Source of the DNA: Volvariella volvacea V23
Taxonomy: Eukaryota > Basidiomycota > Agaricomycetes > Agaricales > Pluteaceae
NCBI GenBank assembly: GCA_000349905.1
Contig: KB722748.1
Location: 621,432-666,173 of the forward strand
Direction: 5' to 3'
DNA length: 44,742 bases
Each line of letters begins with the position of its first letter. Positions within the stretch are counted from its first letter, which is position 1. The notes under the pieces were generated by a model. That model was not told where the DNA came from. It searched no databases and saw only the letters and a list, made by a program, of their open reading frames with translations. The position numbers were made by a program, and so were the translations under genes. Positions 11,750 through 23,812 of this stretch are shown piece by piece.

Positions 11750-12105
11750 TGTTGGACGGACCGTCAATATGGACCAGACTTATGGTTATCCAGACCGAGT
11801 ATGCGGACCGGTACTTGGAATATACACATGTTATAGAGAAATACGTGGCTAGATACACATGGTAGATAGTCATAGGATACAGGTAGATAGATCCTAAGTA
11901 TCACCGAAGTGACCCACATCGATTCCGATGTGGATACCATCATTTCCAAAATGGTGGACAGCACTTGTCACTCCTCTGTACAAATAGTTCCAGCATGTAC
12001 CTACCAGCCCCCCAATCCTTAGATATACACGAAGTATCATTACTCTCTACTCCTAGGTGAGGTGACCTCCATAGCCTCTAGCACCTGTAAGGCTGCTGTT
12101 CAACA
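11750..12105 (+). mobile_element. Solo LTR
   Basis: It begins TGTTGGACGGACC and ends CTGTTCAACA, giving the TG..CA termini of an LTR with a five-base inverted end (TGTTG/CAACA). A perfect 5-bp duplication, GCATC, flanks it (11745-11749 and 12106-12110). No internal retrotransposon domain lies beside it, so it is the product of LTR-LTR recombination. Length 356 bp. A related LTR end lies at 1-29. Confidence 0.92.
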
Positions 12106-14284
12106 GCATCTATTGGGCCTGCTGCTATGACTGATCTTCAATATACGTCCTGACCTACTCCAACAAGTGGCTCATTAGATCGGCTTGGAACCTGAATATG
12201 TTGACTATTCACAGTATTAGTGCCAACATTACTGAGGCGGTATTTGGTCTAGTGATGAGTGAATGGAATGTCCGTTAAAAAATTGAAGGACAGAAAATGA
12301 CCTATTAGTATTAAAAATACTAAACATGTCTTTTTCAGTGGATCCATCATTTCTTAAGCTTCTGTCATATCCAAAGACAATATAAGTATTTTCAGTCTCG
12401 CAGTTCCAAATTTGTCCAAAGTGCCATCAGACCCTCTACCTGTACTCATTGTCCAGGGGCTGAAAGGGCCCAGGATAGCCATTTGGACAAGCACAAGGAC
12501 AAGTCCGAGTTGAAAATGATCACGAAACACATGATCATGTGTCAATCTGAGCTTGAGTGCCATTTTATCCTATAATGACCGTCATACAGTATTAATCAAT
12601 ATCAACATTGACGCGACAACAATGAACATTAAAGCCAATTCCGTTAATAAATATTAATAAATGATAGGTGCTAGGCAGGTCCCAAGTCACCACGTCAGCA
12701 CTTGGATGTCATGCAAGCTTGGTAGGATAACGTCGTCCTCCATATCGCAAGCTGAACAGGCCAAGCCAGGATTCAACGATTCTCGAGCGAAGCGACACGC
12801 CACACATGGTGATGCAATCACTTTACGGCACACTCAGCCCATGGGAGAAGACGAGGATATGAGCAGTTTATCATCCTGCAAGCTGCTGTAAACTCAATCG
12901 AATTATAGTATGTCTGGCCACGAAAATCACACCCAAACATCTCGAAAAGGAGAAGCTACAAGAAATTATCCTCTCACCGAGGACTACCAATTCCTTTTCA
13001 GCAGGCGCTAGAGCTTTGTGTTTGCGTTATATTCTCAACGGTGGTTTTGACCTGAGGAATGGTGTCCCACTTTATCACGTTGCCGGACTGGGTAGTCATC
13101 TAGACTACTCGGTCGAGACCCTCGATCCCTCTGATGAAAGTCAAAATTGGTTTGAGAAAACTTACACTGGCAATACAACCACCTCCTTGGAGCAAAGGCA
13201 TTGCAGGTACCTCTCGCCCCCTTAGGACCGCTCGCTATAGAGAGCTGCTTGCCTAGAGCACATCACTACTCAGGTTTTGAATGAGACATCTTCTCCACCT
13301 TGATTCCACTCCATTCTACGCTCACGCCGCAATCACTTTGTGCTTGGCATGCTTTACAATCTTCTCTATGAATGGTGCACCTGATATACTCCATGCGCCA
13401 CCGTCAATCTACGTAGAATGGGCGTCATAGCTTCATCGGTCCTAGATCGCATTACTTCGTTTTCTGCTCAGTGCAGAGCATCAAATGATGCAGGGATACG
13501 CCTCGTGAAGTATTGATAGTAAATGAATCACGATTTGTGCCTGCCGTCCTGTGCGTCGTCCGTAACATAATGGATGTGAACCTCCAGTCACTCCGCTGGG
13601 TTGTCCTTTTCAGCGCTTTTGCGATTGCACAGTTGTTGAGTTGCTTCTGCTGAGTATATACCGGCAACTGCCACACTAACTGACCGTTGACAGATAAAAT
13701 GCATGTCACGGAATTGAACTATCACTTTGGCGCATCAGCAGCCTTTCTGAGAACCTTTTCCCGGCAAAGATGCGGACTTTGGTCTTCTACAGGAGCTTCT
13801 TGTTCGGTGTGGAAAGTGTGCATTTTCACTATTCACAATTCCTATGGGATTTCACGAGGCGAGGATGCTGAAATGAGTCGAGAACCGAAAGCAGGGTTGA
13901 GTATCATCACAATTTGTCCAAAAGGAGCATCGATAATGCAGCATGTCCCTTCCATCAGTGCGTCCGGATCCTTTATATGCATAATCTGAGGGGCTGTTCA
14001 ATAGGTGCTCATTCACCCTGAGGGCGAAACTACTTGACGATGCTTCTTTCACTGCATTCAATTTGGATAGTAGCCTGGAATGTGTGATATTCATCTTATC
14101 GGATCCAACGAAATAGTGCGCATCGCTATTCTTGTAGGTACGTTGTTCATCATCTTCGCGAATGCGTAGCCTTCGCTCTGCTTTGGAAGCATTTCAGTGA
14201 CGTGTTGCTCACACGGCTATTGGTCCCTGGCTTCTTTCGATAGGCACCCAAAACCCACCAGCGAGTACCATCTCCTTTGCAGTC
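12106..14284. other. Intergenic with dispersed repeat
   Basis: Apart from the repeat at 12595-12860, no gene is supported. Open frames of 65-100 codons overlap on both strands and match nothing I know. Confidence 0.5.
12595..12860 (+). repeat. Dispersed repeat, copy 1
   Basis: Similar in the same orientation to 27414-27735. Shared stretches include ATCAATATCA, ATGATAGG[TC]GCTAGGCAG, CACCACGTCAGCA, GAACAGGCCAAGCCAGGATTC and a final CACAC[TG]C. The termini are not sharp and no target duplication was found, so the element class is unknown. Confidence 0.75.
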
Positions 14285-15001
14285 ATGGCCACAACGCCTG
14301 CGCAGCTCTACAACTCTCTACCCTACCTTCATGAAGCTGAAAGTTATCTCCTAGATGAGCCCATCCTCAAAGGACCTGAACTCCTCGACCTCCTCACCTC
14401 CTATCCAGAATATGGCGTCTGCCTTGTTCACCGCCACTGCACCCTCGAAGACGGAGAGAGGATGATCACCCACCCCTCCAATGATCCTTATTACGACACT
14501 ATTACCGGTCCAACCAAGAGCGAGAAGGGAGTTCCTCACGCTTGGCTTGTGGACGGCACGCCATTCGAGTACAGTCAAGTACCAGTGCCTGAACTGCCGG
14601 ACAGATTGCTCAAGGGATTTCGAAAAGCAATGGATTTTAATGGAGAAAAAGTGAACACGTGGAACCGTAGAACGGTTTTAGGTATTTGCTATGTTGGACC
14701 GTCGAAGTCTCCCTTCACAGACACTACTATTGGGTTAGTTACTTTGCACCGCCGGTAATTGAGAGGATGCTAACCGTAAAACATAAGACTGACTCCGGAA
14801 TGGCTGGAGATAACGATAGGGAGAGAGAACTACCTGCGATCGGTGACAGAGAAGGACTTGGAAGGCAACCACGCCGAGACGATCTGGTGTGTAAAATACG
14901 TAGAGGGGGAGCCTATTATCGAATGTCACTGCCTTTGTATTGTGGGACCATCGGGTTTTCATGTACCCTGGTGTCCACCGAGTACAGATGATGGCCTTTG
15001 A
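14285..15001 (+). CDS. HRH-motif family protein, copy 2 (intact)
   Basis: Function unknown; the best-preserved reference copy. Exon 1 is 14285-14733 and exon 2 is 14788-15001, split by a 54-nt intron (GTTAGT..ATAAG, with a TGCTAAC branch point), giving 220 residues. Around residues 46-55 it has YGVCLVHRHCTLEDGERM, followed by PHAWLVDGTPFEY and TVLGICYVGP. Exon 2 encodes TPEWLEITIGRENYLRSV and a Cys-rich tail (ECHCLCIVGP..PWC). There is no signal peptide or membrane helix, so a soluble intracellular protein is likely. The first ATG of the frame aligns with the starts of the other copies. The paired His in HRH and the tail cysteines could bind metal, but this is inference only. It converges with copy 3, its closest relative by signature. 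Confidence 0.82.
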
Positions 15002-16045
15002 GGGTTCTGACTATTGCTAGTTTCAATTTTAAGTTGTTTCAAAGCTCGAGGGCATTCTTGGGAGATTGTCTAACCCAAACTGATGGACGCTTGAGTATTA
15101 GATGTACACTCGATGATAATATAAGGTCTAGCTGCTTTCGTGTTCTCATTTTCGTGATTGAGTTAGGGGGAGCATTGTAAGGTGGAAATTGAGTATAAAA
15201 GCTTGATTGGGAGGGGTGTTGGCATGGATGTTATCAGAGCAGCACTACCTATAAAGAGGGATTAGGAATATTGTACTGAATTCTAGAACTTCCATCCTGC
15301 CAATCGTCAAGGTAGTCGACCATGCATAGATACCGGTGAAAGCCTTCGTAGGTAGACATCCATTTTATATCGAGGGCGCGAGAGGCATTTCGGGCGTACT
15401 CAGTATTATTAATGTCTGCCTTTATGCAGTCTCACCATAAGAATGGTCAGCCTAATAAGCCTTTAGGTCGTTCGACGAATTGTTGCAGTACAATGTCGTT
15501 CTTGACAACAGGTACTTTGAGAGGGTCGTTGTCCCTCCTCCCAACTGTGCCAGCTTCTAGACTCCAATCTTACATTATTTGCGTCACGGAATCAGTCCTT
15601 CTCCAAGCCTCCCGGCTCCTGGGGTTGTTGGAGTTTTGCAAGTCGCATAAGAGCTCCATTACCACTCATATAAATCATCAATTGACGCATATTGCCACGC
15701 ACACTGGACCAATCTCTATGCCACGCTCAAGAATACCTCTCGTCTTATATTGTTGTTTCGGGCTGGTGATGAATGTTGGCATGTTATTGGCTACCTTGAA
15801 TTGCCAAGGCAATGCCTCAACCTCCGAATGCTAACAAGTTCGAGACAGAACTAATGACGCTAACAGTCCTGACCTAGTGCAAATACAAAGTAGGGATCCA
15901 TAGTAACCCATCTCAATTCATCGGGCTCCGATTTTTGCAATGCAGAGGGGTTTGAAATGACTTGTCATGGCCAGGTAATACTTTGGAACTTGAATAGAAA
16001 CTATTATACAAGTAGACACCACTCTCGGACAAGCTCCCTTGCACG
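15002..16045. other. Intergenic between convergent copies 2 and 3
   Basis: No recognised gene. An open frame of 140 codons at 15412-15834 has no homologue I know and no splice partner. Confidence 0.45.
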
Positions 16046-16805
16046 CTACGTCGGTTCAACTTTCTCGTCAACTCTGTCACGCTGAAACTCATTATAGAAT
16101 GGAGAGTGGGTAGGACCAATCTGGATACAAACGCAACACACCCGGAAATAATCTTCGAAGCGTTTTGGACACCATACGGTTGGGATATTGGGCGGCAAGA
16201 TCTCCCCCTCTTTTACCCGCCTCAGGTAATTAGCGTCCCCTATTGTTTTCTCATAGAAGTCTGGTTGTCGTCTGATGGCTTATAGTTAGCATCCTCGTGA
16301 TTGATAGAGGGAATAATGTGACCACCGACCCGAATATATTAGTGGAGGGTGTCTGCGGCCCGATCCAACACAATCCTAGAAGTGTTTGACCTCCCGTAAT
16401 TTTTGGCACCTCATGAGCCTGCAGTGCCCTCCGAAACTCCTCCCACAAGGGGGCTGGTGGTGGCTCGGGGTGCTCTTCTACGTCGTGTTTGGAGTATTCG
16501 AATGGCGTGCCATCAGAAAGCCAAGCACGAGGGTATGCAAGCTGGTCTTTTCTTGGACGAGTGATGGTCACGTATTCAGACGGGGGGGTCCTGGGGATAG
16601 GCGATCATTCTGTGTGATGGTTGGAGTATGGTATGGCGATGAACAAGGCAAAGGCCATATGAGGGATGGAAAGCGAATGCATTTAGGAGTGCACGGTCGC
16701 TAAGGATGGCCCGGGCGCAGAAACCTTCGTGAGCTTCGTCCAAGAGGGGAGGGAATTGTAAATTTGGTCCTCATTTCCACTGGGAGGGCAGGGAGGGAAC
16801 GACAT
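16046..16805 (-). pseudogene. HRH-motif family protein, copy 3 (two one-base frameshifts)
   Basis: Function unknown. The ATG is at 16805 (MSFPPCPPSG), exon 1 runs to 16330, the intron is 16329-16272 (GTCGGT..CAG) and exon 2 is 16271-16046, ending ..KVEPT. It contains DQIYNSLP, YGLCLVHRHT, YPRAWLSDGTPFEY, LLGLCWIGP and, in exon 2, FYEKTIGDANYLRRVKEGE and a Cys-rich tail. Two frame breaks occur, one after YNSLP in a CCCC run and one after the PQDPP segment in a run of seven C. Each is repaired by one extra C. DGTPFEYS and YNSLP tie it to copy 2. It is either a pseudogene or an intact gene with homopolymer errors. Confidence 0.72.
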
Positions 16806-18785
16806 TAAAGACCGGGTAATAGGCGACCAACGGTGAATGTTAAACGACGAAAAATGAACAATGTGTGTTTGTAGTAGTGCACGGCTGTGTTAGTGTTCTG
16901 GGAGTGGTTCCTTCTGGGCAACTGTGTCGCAATATATAGATGTCTGATCCTACTAATCAAGATATTCCGTGCATGATCTATCGATAGGATATCCTTCATG
17001 TGTTCGGCCATATATTGCGCCCGAAGGATAGTTGCAGAGCGCAAGACTGGATCAATCGATGAGTTTGAGGTGTTGCTCGCCTTATGATATATATATATAT
17101 ATAAAAGACAGGAAATACTTAGACTATGAACGTGTCAAAAAATCCACAACTAGCGGTCACTAATCGTGACTATATACCTTGCTTGCGATCCGTTTTCGGT
17201 TTTAAACCGCGTGTTTTCTTAATTTGGCATTGGCGGTTTTCTCCTTCACTACGGTGTCGTGGATCCGCGCTTTCTTACTATGGCACAATACCCGGGCATG
17301 CGTCGCGAGTCCACTGGCCCTGCCTCTGCAGCATGTACTACGTTGGTCAGTCATTTACTGTCCGTCAGCAATAGGACAAGCCCATTGCATTTTACATTTT
17401 ACCCTAGCTCCCTCTCCTCGCGTCACGTTCACAGCATCATCTCGACCAATGTCTTTTGTTATTCAACAGGATTGGGGCCTCGACATTCGTGGTCTGAGTT
17501 CTAACACTGTACTATGATGCAGTGTCTACTCCAGATCATCCCGTTCCACAGTGGTTTATAATATAGGTGGGCTGCGCAACCTAGTTACCAGGCCTATCGT
17601 CGCTCTAACCCACCCTCGAATAACAAACCATTCTCGTCCTGCCCATGCGGCTAGCTCGCGGAAGTTCTCCTCACTCATCATGAACAATGCCTTTTGCAAT
17701 TTGGCGGTTAGGACCAACGTTTCGATGCAAAGTGCTTTCTATCTTACGCTGTGTATATGCAGACTTCTGCGTGATTGGAGCTCTATGTGAAGTGAGTCGG
17801 CAAAACATTTCTTGTGAGTCTGGTGAACTGGCGCACCCCGTACATATATGTATGTCTCCACCGTAGTAGGTGTCATGTACATTGCAATATATATCTTGCC
17901 GTCTGCAGTCGGTGTAGTCACGGGGATTATGGCCGACCAGGAGTCCACGTAAGGTTGCAATGACAGCTCGTTCCCCTGGTTTGCGCGATCCGCGCACATA
18001 TCGTCAGTCGAGATAAAGTAGTCTCACCAGCGCTAGAGCATTCTATTTAATGGAACTCTACCTCGGGGCATTAATTTGCCAAGTTGTGGTTCGCCATGCC
18101 GCTGCAGCATGATTATAATTCGCCATTGGCCAGATCAGCAATCGCCTATTTTTTTATCTTTAAACTTCATTCCCCATTAGTATAACTCGTCAGTGGAGCA
18201 AGGGGAGCATTACAATTATCTCTCATATGCCTGAACCTGTCACAGACCCGATCTGTCGTTGGCATATTGTGATGCTGGACCCTAAAAATATCGATCGCCG
18301 GCGCTCTCACGTGGAAGGGGCAGACAGAACATCCGGCTACTTCGACCATTCGAACACGACCTATTCACCCACCACCCTTGTGCACATTTGCATAGTGAAG
18401 ACGAGCGACTGCGAGCGCTGGATTTGGCAACCTTGACAGCATGGGAGAGAAAACGATGAGGGTCAATCAGACAATAGCATTAGCTTAGCAGATACTTGTA
18501 ACCCTCCGATCAATGACATACTGTGAGCCCATGCGGCACAACTACAAACTCCCTAAGACCCAGTTGACAAAGCACGTTGCATTACATCTGATGGAATTTG
18601 CGCATCAGCTTAGGCGAGCACCAAAACTGAAACTCAAGACTCACTTACAGCACCCCTAATGGCCTGGCAGACCGTCAAATTGCCAAGCACGAGATGAAAC
18701 TTGAGAATTATGATATGCAGCAACATGATACGACCCACAGTTGCAGCCCAATATAGATCTGTCTGAGACAAAGCAACACAAACAG
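16806..18785. other. Intergenic
   Basis: No supported gene. A short TA run lies at 17087-17103. Open frames are short and overlapping. Confidence 0.5.
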
Positions 18786-19010
18786 ACTTGCATGAAGGCT
18801 CGAAAACACAAACAAGAATTGCCAAATAGGTACAAATGTACTTGCACAAAATCTCTGCCAAACGAGAGTTGCCAAATCACTACAAATATGCTAGCATGAA
18901 ATCTCGATTTGACAAACAAGAACAGCCAAATACTTGCCAAATCACTACAAACATGCTTGCATGAAGTCTCAATTTGACAAACAAGAACAGCCAAATGCTT
19001 GCAAACATCC
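18786..19010. repeat. Minisatellite-like tandem repeat
   Basis: Four imperfect units starting near 18786, 18841, 18891 and 18956 share CTTGCATGAA[AG]TCTC, TTTGACAAACAAGAACAGCC and CCAAATCACTACAAA[CT]ATG. Unit length varies between about 50 and 65 bp. Units 3 and 4 are the most alike, suggesting recent expansion on the right side. Confidence 0.85.
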
Positions 19011-19293
19011 TTACAGATCCCGTGGGGGGTCAAGTGACCTTGGCAAGCAAGGTAACTTGTGTGCCTTTGTCCCTATGAGTCAGGCTCGATGGACCCCATT
19101 TCGAATGCATCCATGAATCTGTTATCAAGATGAATGATCTTTCCACAATAGATAATAAAATGAATGATTCTTTGCGATCGCAATAATCCATAAAAGAGGC
19201 AAAACATTACAGTTCCCCAAACAGAAGAACGTTAATATGTGATTGGGGGATGTTAGAGGTTCCATCCACTGCATGCAGCCTATGATTGCAGCC

Positions 19294-21482
19294 CCTATGA
19301 CGGGTTCCATAGGACAAAATTAAATCCATTGCATTCACCTCAGCTAACCACGGCTAACCTTGGCTACACAAGTATCCATGTGGAATGACTTTGCATTTAC
19401 ATCGTTCGTGCACTGGCCCGCTTATACATTGGGATAAATTTTTGTGGAATTTTACTTAAGCAAAATTTCTCACCAGATTCCTGCACTTTTATGTTTTCTG
19501 TCACACATTTTCCCTGCCAAATTGTAGAAATATCTCATTGGCTCAGCTTCTTCCAAGTACAATTTGTTCATGTAAGTAAATTGATCAAGTTGAAATACAG
19601 ATTTGCAGATTCAAACAGCCTACGCTACAAGACAGAGTGAAAGGGGAGATAAGAGATGAATTACAAAGATCAGTTCACTCCTACTCATATTGTGATGAAT
19701 ATGCTACTAGTTTGCTTGTACAATGGTGTTGTACATGACCCCATAGATGACTACAGTAGCACCATTCATGATATTTCCAGTGAATTGTGGTGGTTGTGGA
19801 TCGTGGCGGCGGTGACAGGCAGAGCAGTGGTACCCTTGCTGTGGGTAAGATTGAGCTGGATGAGGCACATTGAAATATCGTCAGAGCCCCTGAGATAAGC
19901 AGTGTTGGGATTTGCTCATTGAGCACTAGAACCTGGCACAAGAGGCAAACACTGGTCTAGTTGATCCACCAGGAAGCCTTCAGAAACCACAGGCTGTGGA
20001 GCTGAATATGAACAGTATGGTGGGCCCCTTCAGACAAAATTATTTGTCCTTGTCAATGAGGCCTGATAGTCCAGATCAGTACCGATCAGTACCGAAGGTC
20101 CTGATGGTCCTAATGCTAAGTAAAGAGGTTTTAGCTAAATAGTTAGCAAATCAGGAAATGCATAACAAAGTAATACAAAATTTCAAACTTACATTGGAGT
20201 TTTGAGATTGTTGTTGGTAACTTAAATATGGTGGGTGATATTGGAACAAGGCAAGATGCTTTTATTTTAACATATAGGTAAATACATTGTGATTGAATAT
20301 ACCAGTGATACTAACTTGTACATGGTCTGTATCTGCAAGCTTATTCACGCATCTCATTTGCATGCTGTCATCCTGCTGATGGTGCATATTAATATTTTCT
20401 TTTCATTTTTAAATCTAAATATTTATTTTCTAGAATGCTACACATGAAGATGTCAATTGCAAACTCTCCTGAGGGTCCTGAGGGTCCTGAATGTCCTGAA
20501 CATCCTGATTCCATGCCAAGACATTCAGGACCTTGGGTACTGATCAGTACTGATCAGGACCTATCAGGACCTGATTGGTACTGATTGGTACTGATTGGTA
20601 CTGAACCCTCCAATGTCAAGGGTTTTTGTCCAAAAAAGCCCTCCATAGAACAGGCTCATCTAAATCCTCTCTCAAGCTCTTACCCAACCTCCATTCTGAT
20701 GAGCTTTATTCACATCGTAAAGAGTGGGCTTCATGTGCTAGCCATTGGTTTCCTTGATCATCAATCATCACCAATATTGCACTTTTCAAAAGCATTGGGT
20801 ATCTTGGTTCTGACTGCCTCCAGATAGTATAAAGCTGTTTGCAAAATACAACTGGATATATCTAAGTGTTGAGGTACTTCATATATGAACCCTTCAAAGA
20901 GATTATGTTGTGCCATGATCATGCTCATATCGGTCTTGAAACCTAAGGCCAGCTGATGCACTTATTCACTGCACTGTGCCATGGCTGAAGGGAGGGACAT
21001 CAAAGGTGCAACCAGAGGATAGGTAATTGAGAGGCTCTCCTGCTGATCTTCTGTTGCACTAATGGAAATAGAGGGGGGATGAATAGTGCCAAAAGGCCTC
21101 GTGGTCACCAGATATCATATAGTGATCAAATGATTTGCTCTACAAAAGTGCAATCAACAAAGGGACTGTTGCCTGTTGTGCAAAAGCTGGGTATAACGAC
21201 TTGCCTGCACTATTTTGGATTGTGACATGTGTGACACAGCACCCAAATTAAGTGAGTTCCAGCAAATAAAAGTGTTCGGTTACCATTTGTGGAAGATAAT
21301 CCTCCCAAAATTAAGCGAAGTGCAGTGGAAATCATTCAATATAACTCCGACCCTTCTGCGACCCTACCGTGGAACGGGTGGTGCTGTTGCACCCTCTCAT
21401 TCCACGTAAATCCATGTGTAGCCGAGGTTAGCCGAGGCAAATGCAATGAACAATAGTTTTGTCCTATAAAGCCCTTCATAGG
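19294..21482. mobile_element. DNA transposon-like element with ~85-90 bp inverted repeats
   Basis: The left arm 19294-19387 and the right arm 21398-21482 are inverted repeats: CCTATGA[CA]GGG, ATAGGACAAAA, CATTGCATT, then repeated GGCTAACC-type motifs, GGCTACACA and GTGGAATG. The 2.2 kb interior has no intact transposase. One minus-strand open stretch (20961-20761) ends ..TALYYLEAVRTKIPNAF and may be a decayed captured gene piece. No convincing target-site duplication is visible, so the superfamily is undetermined. Confidence 0.8.
20019..20644. mobile_element. MITE nested in the 19294-21482 element
   Basis: The ends GG[TA]GGGC.. at 20019 and 20644 are inverted, with further inverted blocks GACAAAA, CCTTG[TA]CA, GATCAGTAC[CT]GATCAGTAC and AAGGTCCTGA. 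The arms are long, about 100 bp or more with indels, and are made of repeated GTACTGATCA / GGTCCTGA units, around an A+T-rich centre of about 350 bp with no gene. Length about 626 bp. The target duplication is unclear (possibly TA-related). Confidence 0.7.
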
Positions 21483-22189
21483 CCCCTTAACCTGCTGTTA
21501 TCCGGCCGCCTCGTGGCATCTGGAAAGTCATGTTCCTTGACAGGACCCATGAACAACTCAGTGGATTCTCATTCAAGCTTCACGATAACATTTAGATTGG
21601 GTGAATTGGTTCATGTAACGTCCCCAAGGTAATCTGTGAGAAGCAGGAGGAATTACAAAAGTTTGCGAGTTGACAGTGATTGTGAGTCTGTGACTAGTAG
21701 ATATGGTACGAACCATATGGCACTCGCCAAGCACCTGTCCAGTAGTTGTCCTGTATTGCAGATATGTGGTGTCCTGTAAAACACCACACTTATCAGCTCC
21801 GGAAAACAACCCTATTTTTTTTATCCATAATGACCACTCCCTATGGGATGGCGAACAGATCGGGGGTTTGAGTTTCAGTGAGAACAGAGGCCGTGGCATT
21901 ACTATATTGTAAGTTCCGTGGCTGTGTTCCCAGAAATGGACGCTTTTACTGCAAACTTAGCTGCTGTTGCAAGAGTAACTTTGGTTAAACACAGCACTTA
22001 TTTTGGTAGCGCTATTGACTTGATCATTGGCCACGATGTTCGGGTCTGGCAAAATGTTTGCAGTCCGACCATGCCGTCACAACTCACATGTTCCCCGAGC
22101 GATACTACATATACTGCTCTCTGTTGTAGCCTGACTCTTCCCCTGTCCAAATGAAGTTCAGGCCCCTTTCACATTATTTCTCCCGCACA
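21483..22189. other. Region upstream of DUF4436-like copy B
   Basis: No separate gene is supported. It may contain the first exon and promoter of copy B, for example around an ATG at 21937, but alignment with copy A fails here, so I do not place a start. Confidence 0.4.
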
Positions 22190-23812
22190 GTATTCACCCA
22201 ATTTCTTGTCCTGTCCATGATATGGTAGGAATACCAACAGTCAACTATGTGGGGATACAAAAGCTTACTGTACCACAAATGAACTTCAAAGCCCCTAGTA
22301 TTTATTCCATCGATGCTAATGTAATTGCTTCGTTGCTCGAGCTTTGGCATCTTTTTTCACTAGTATGCAGGTGACTCTCGCAATCGAACTGATTTCAATT
22401 GATCCAGTAGCTCGAATAATCGTTATGGATTGGTATCCAACGGCACCTAATGCTATTACATGTTCTCCTGGCAGTGATTTTGTTGCAGACATTTACCTGG
22501 ACCCGTAAGTTCCGGCACGCAGTCACACCAGATATGCTACTGATATAATCTGACTCTTCAATTTTCAGTGCGCTTATTGACAATTCAACTCCAGAATTTA
22601 GTATCTTACCGCCTCTCCCCAACATGCAGATTCAATATTACAGAGCTTTGTCAAGGAACTGTTAGATTGGCTGCGTTTAGGACCACATCCAAGCTTGTTG
22701 CCTCGCCATATCGCCCTGGGCACCACATGCAAGCTTGCAAGACTACCCTTTCGATGTGTACGCTCAAATCTCTACAAAATCAGATGGAGCCAAACGCTGA
22801 AACTTGGGTTCGCATCAGGTACTATGCACAATTTATACTCTTTGCATCCAACCCAGAGAACGATGAGCGCATTCATCTTAATGTTACGCATACTTTTGGT
22901 GTAGCTGTGTAGGCACCTAGTTCCGTTCGACATACTGGGTTCTTATCGTTTCCTTCATCCATAGAAACTTCGGTGTTACGCTGCACGCTGCCAGGGCCTC
23001 ATTGCCGCTTGAGGATGAGAGATGGCTACACATCATACTCCGGGTTGAGAGATCTACAGCTACAAAAACATTTGTGATTCTGGTTATTGTAACCCAATGT
23101 AAGTTGAATGCGATGTCTTAGTCAACAGATTGCGACGTTCTAATAGATGACCCTTTCATTCAGGGTTTACAGCACTTATTTTTACGACAATAACCGTGGC
23201 AACCTTCAAGTACCGCTCACACAAGCTATATTCCGAAGTCTTCGTGCTTCCAATAGCTTCGCTTTTCGCCTTTACGACTATCAGAGAAAGCTTTCCTGGT
23301 GCACCAGATGGCTTTGGTGAGTGCCGTTTTTCGTTGGTGCTGAAGCCCAAAATATTGGCTTATCTGAATACGGGTTTTGTCAGGTGCTGCTATAGGTGCT
23401 GTCTATCCTGCCCGGCATCTCCCAATACTAAAAAAATGGAGTCCTTTAGATCTTTATTCGATCATACCAGTCCTCATCCTTATGTCGATCTGTGTAGGTT
23501 CCTTCACCACCCGAGGATTTCAATCACACAAACACATTTATTCAACTCTAGAGCTTCTCCTTAGTCTTAAGGGTCTTACGCCTGCGCATCTCTGAAGGTG
23601 GTAATGAAGAAACGATCTCACGACTAATTCAGCTACCTCCAGGTGCAAACAGTGTTGGTATTGACCTGGGGTCAAGTCAAGTCACTCACATGGACGAACG
23701 AGCAACCATAGTTGGAATAGCCGTGACTATCCGTCGAAATACTAGAAGCCCCTACAGAAATTTGGAGCAAGCACCGTGTAACGCCTTGACGGCGCTTGAA
23801 CAGAATGCTTGA
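22190..23812 (+). pseudogene. DUF4436-like membrane protein, copy B (uninterrupted)
   Basis: Probable DUF4436-family membrane protein of unknown function. Exons: about 22190-22320, then 22371-22504, 22569-22757, 22819-22908, 22965-23098, 23164-23316, a 12-nt microexon 23384-23395, 23450-23493, and 23552-23812. Hallmarks: TVPQMNFKAPSIYSIDAN, TLAIELISIDPVAR and MDWYP, YPFDVYYAQFILFAS, LNVTHTFGVAVNFGVT, helix KTFVILVIVTQWFTAL, EVFVLPIASLFAF, ESFPGAPDGFGAAIDLY and helix IIPVLILMSIC. Two compensating one-base lesions in exon 22569-22757 (an extra C in the CCCC run near 22615-22620, and a missing base near the CCCTGGG run at about 22709-22715) put two stops in frame. All else is open, so this may be a real gene with homopolymer errors. 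It supplies the empty site for the hAT insertion in copy A. The start is uncertain. Confidence 0.72.
23384..23395 (+). other. 12-nt microexon of DUF4436-like copy B
   Basis: GTGCTGCTATAG between a 67-nt and a 54-nt intron. Including it gives PGAPDGFGAAIDLYSIIPV, the expected family spacing. Size and phase match copy A. Confidence 0.75.

Noticed and set aside
11750..11778. Pairing 1-29 with 11750-11778 as inverted ends of one giant element
   Set aside because: The right sequence is the start of a complete solo LTR with its own GCATC duplication, so the two are separate LTR copies in opposite orientation.
15412..15834. 140-codon open frame
   Set aside because: No homology recognised, no splice context, and it lies between two convergent genes; could be chance.
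17087..17103. TA run as a regulatory TATA element
   Set aside because: No gene starts nearby; a simple repeat.
18656..19033. Minus-strand 125-codon frame as a repeat protein
   Set aside because: It is produced by the minisatellite; units vary in length and do not keep a codon-sized period.
23384..23449. Reading DUF4436-B straight through after DGFG as one exon
   Set aside because: It inserts an unrelated 18-residue segment (..AVYPARHLPILKKW..) that has no counterpart in copy A, where the same reading hits a stop. The microexon model fits both copies.
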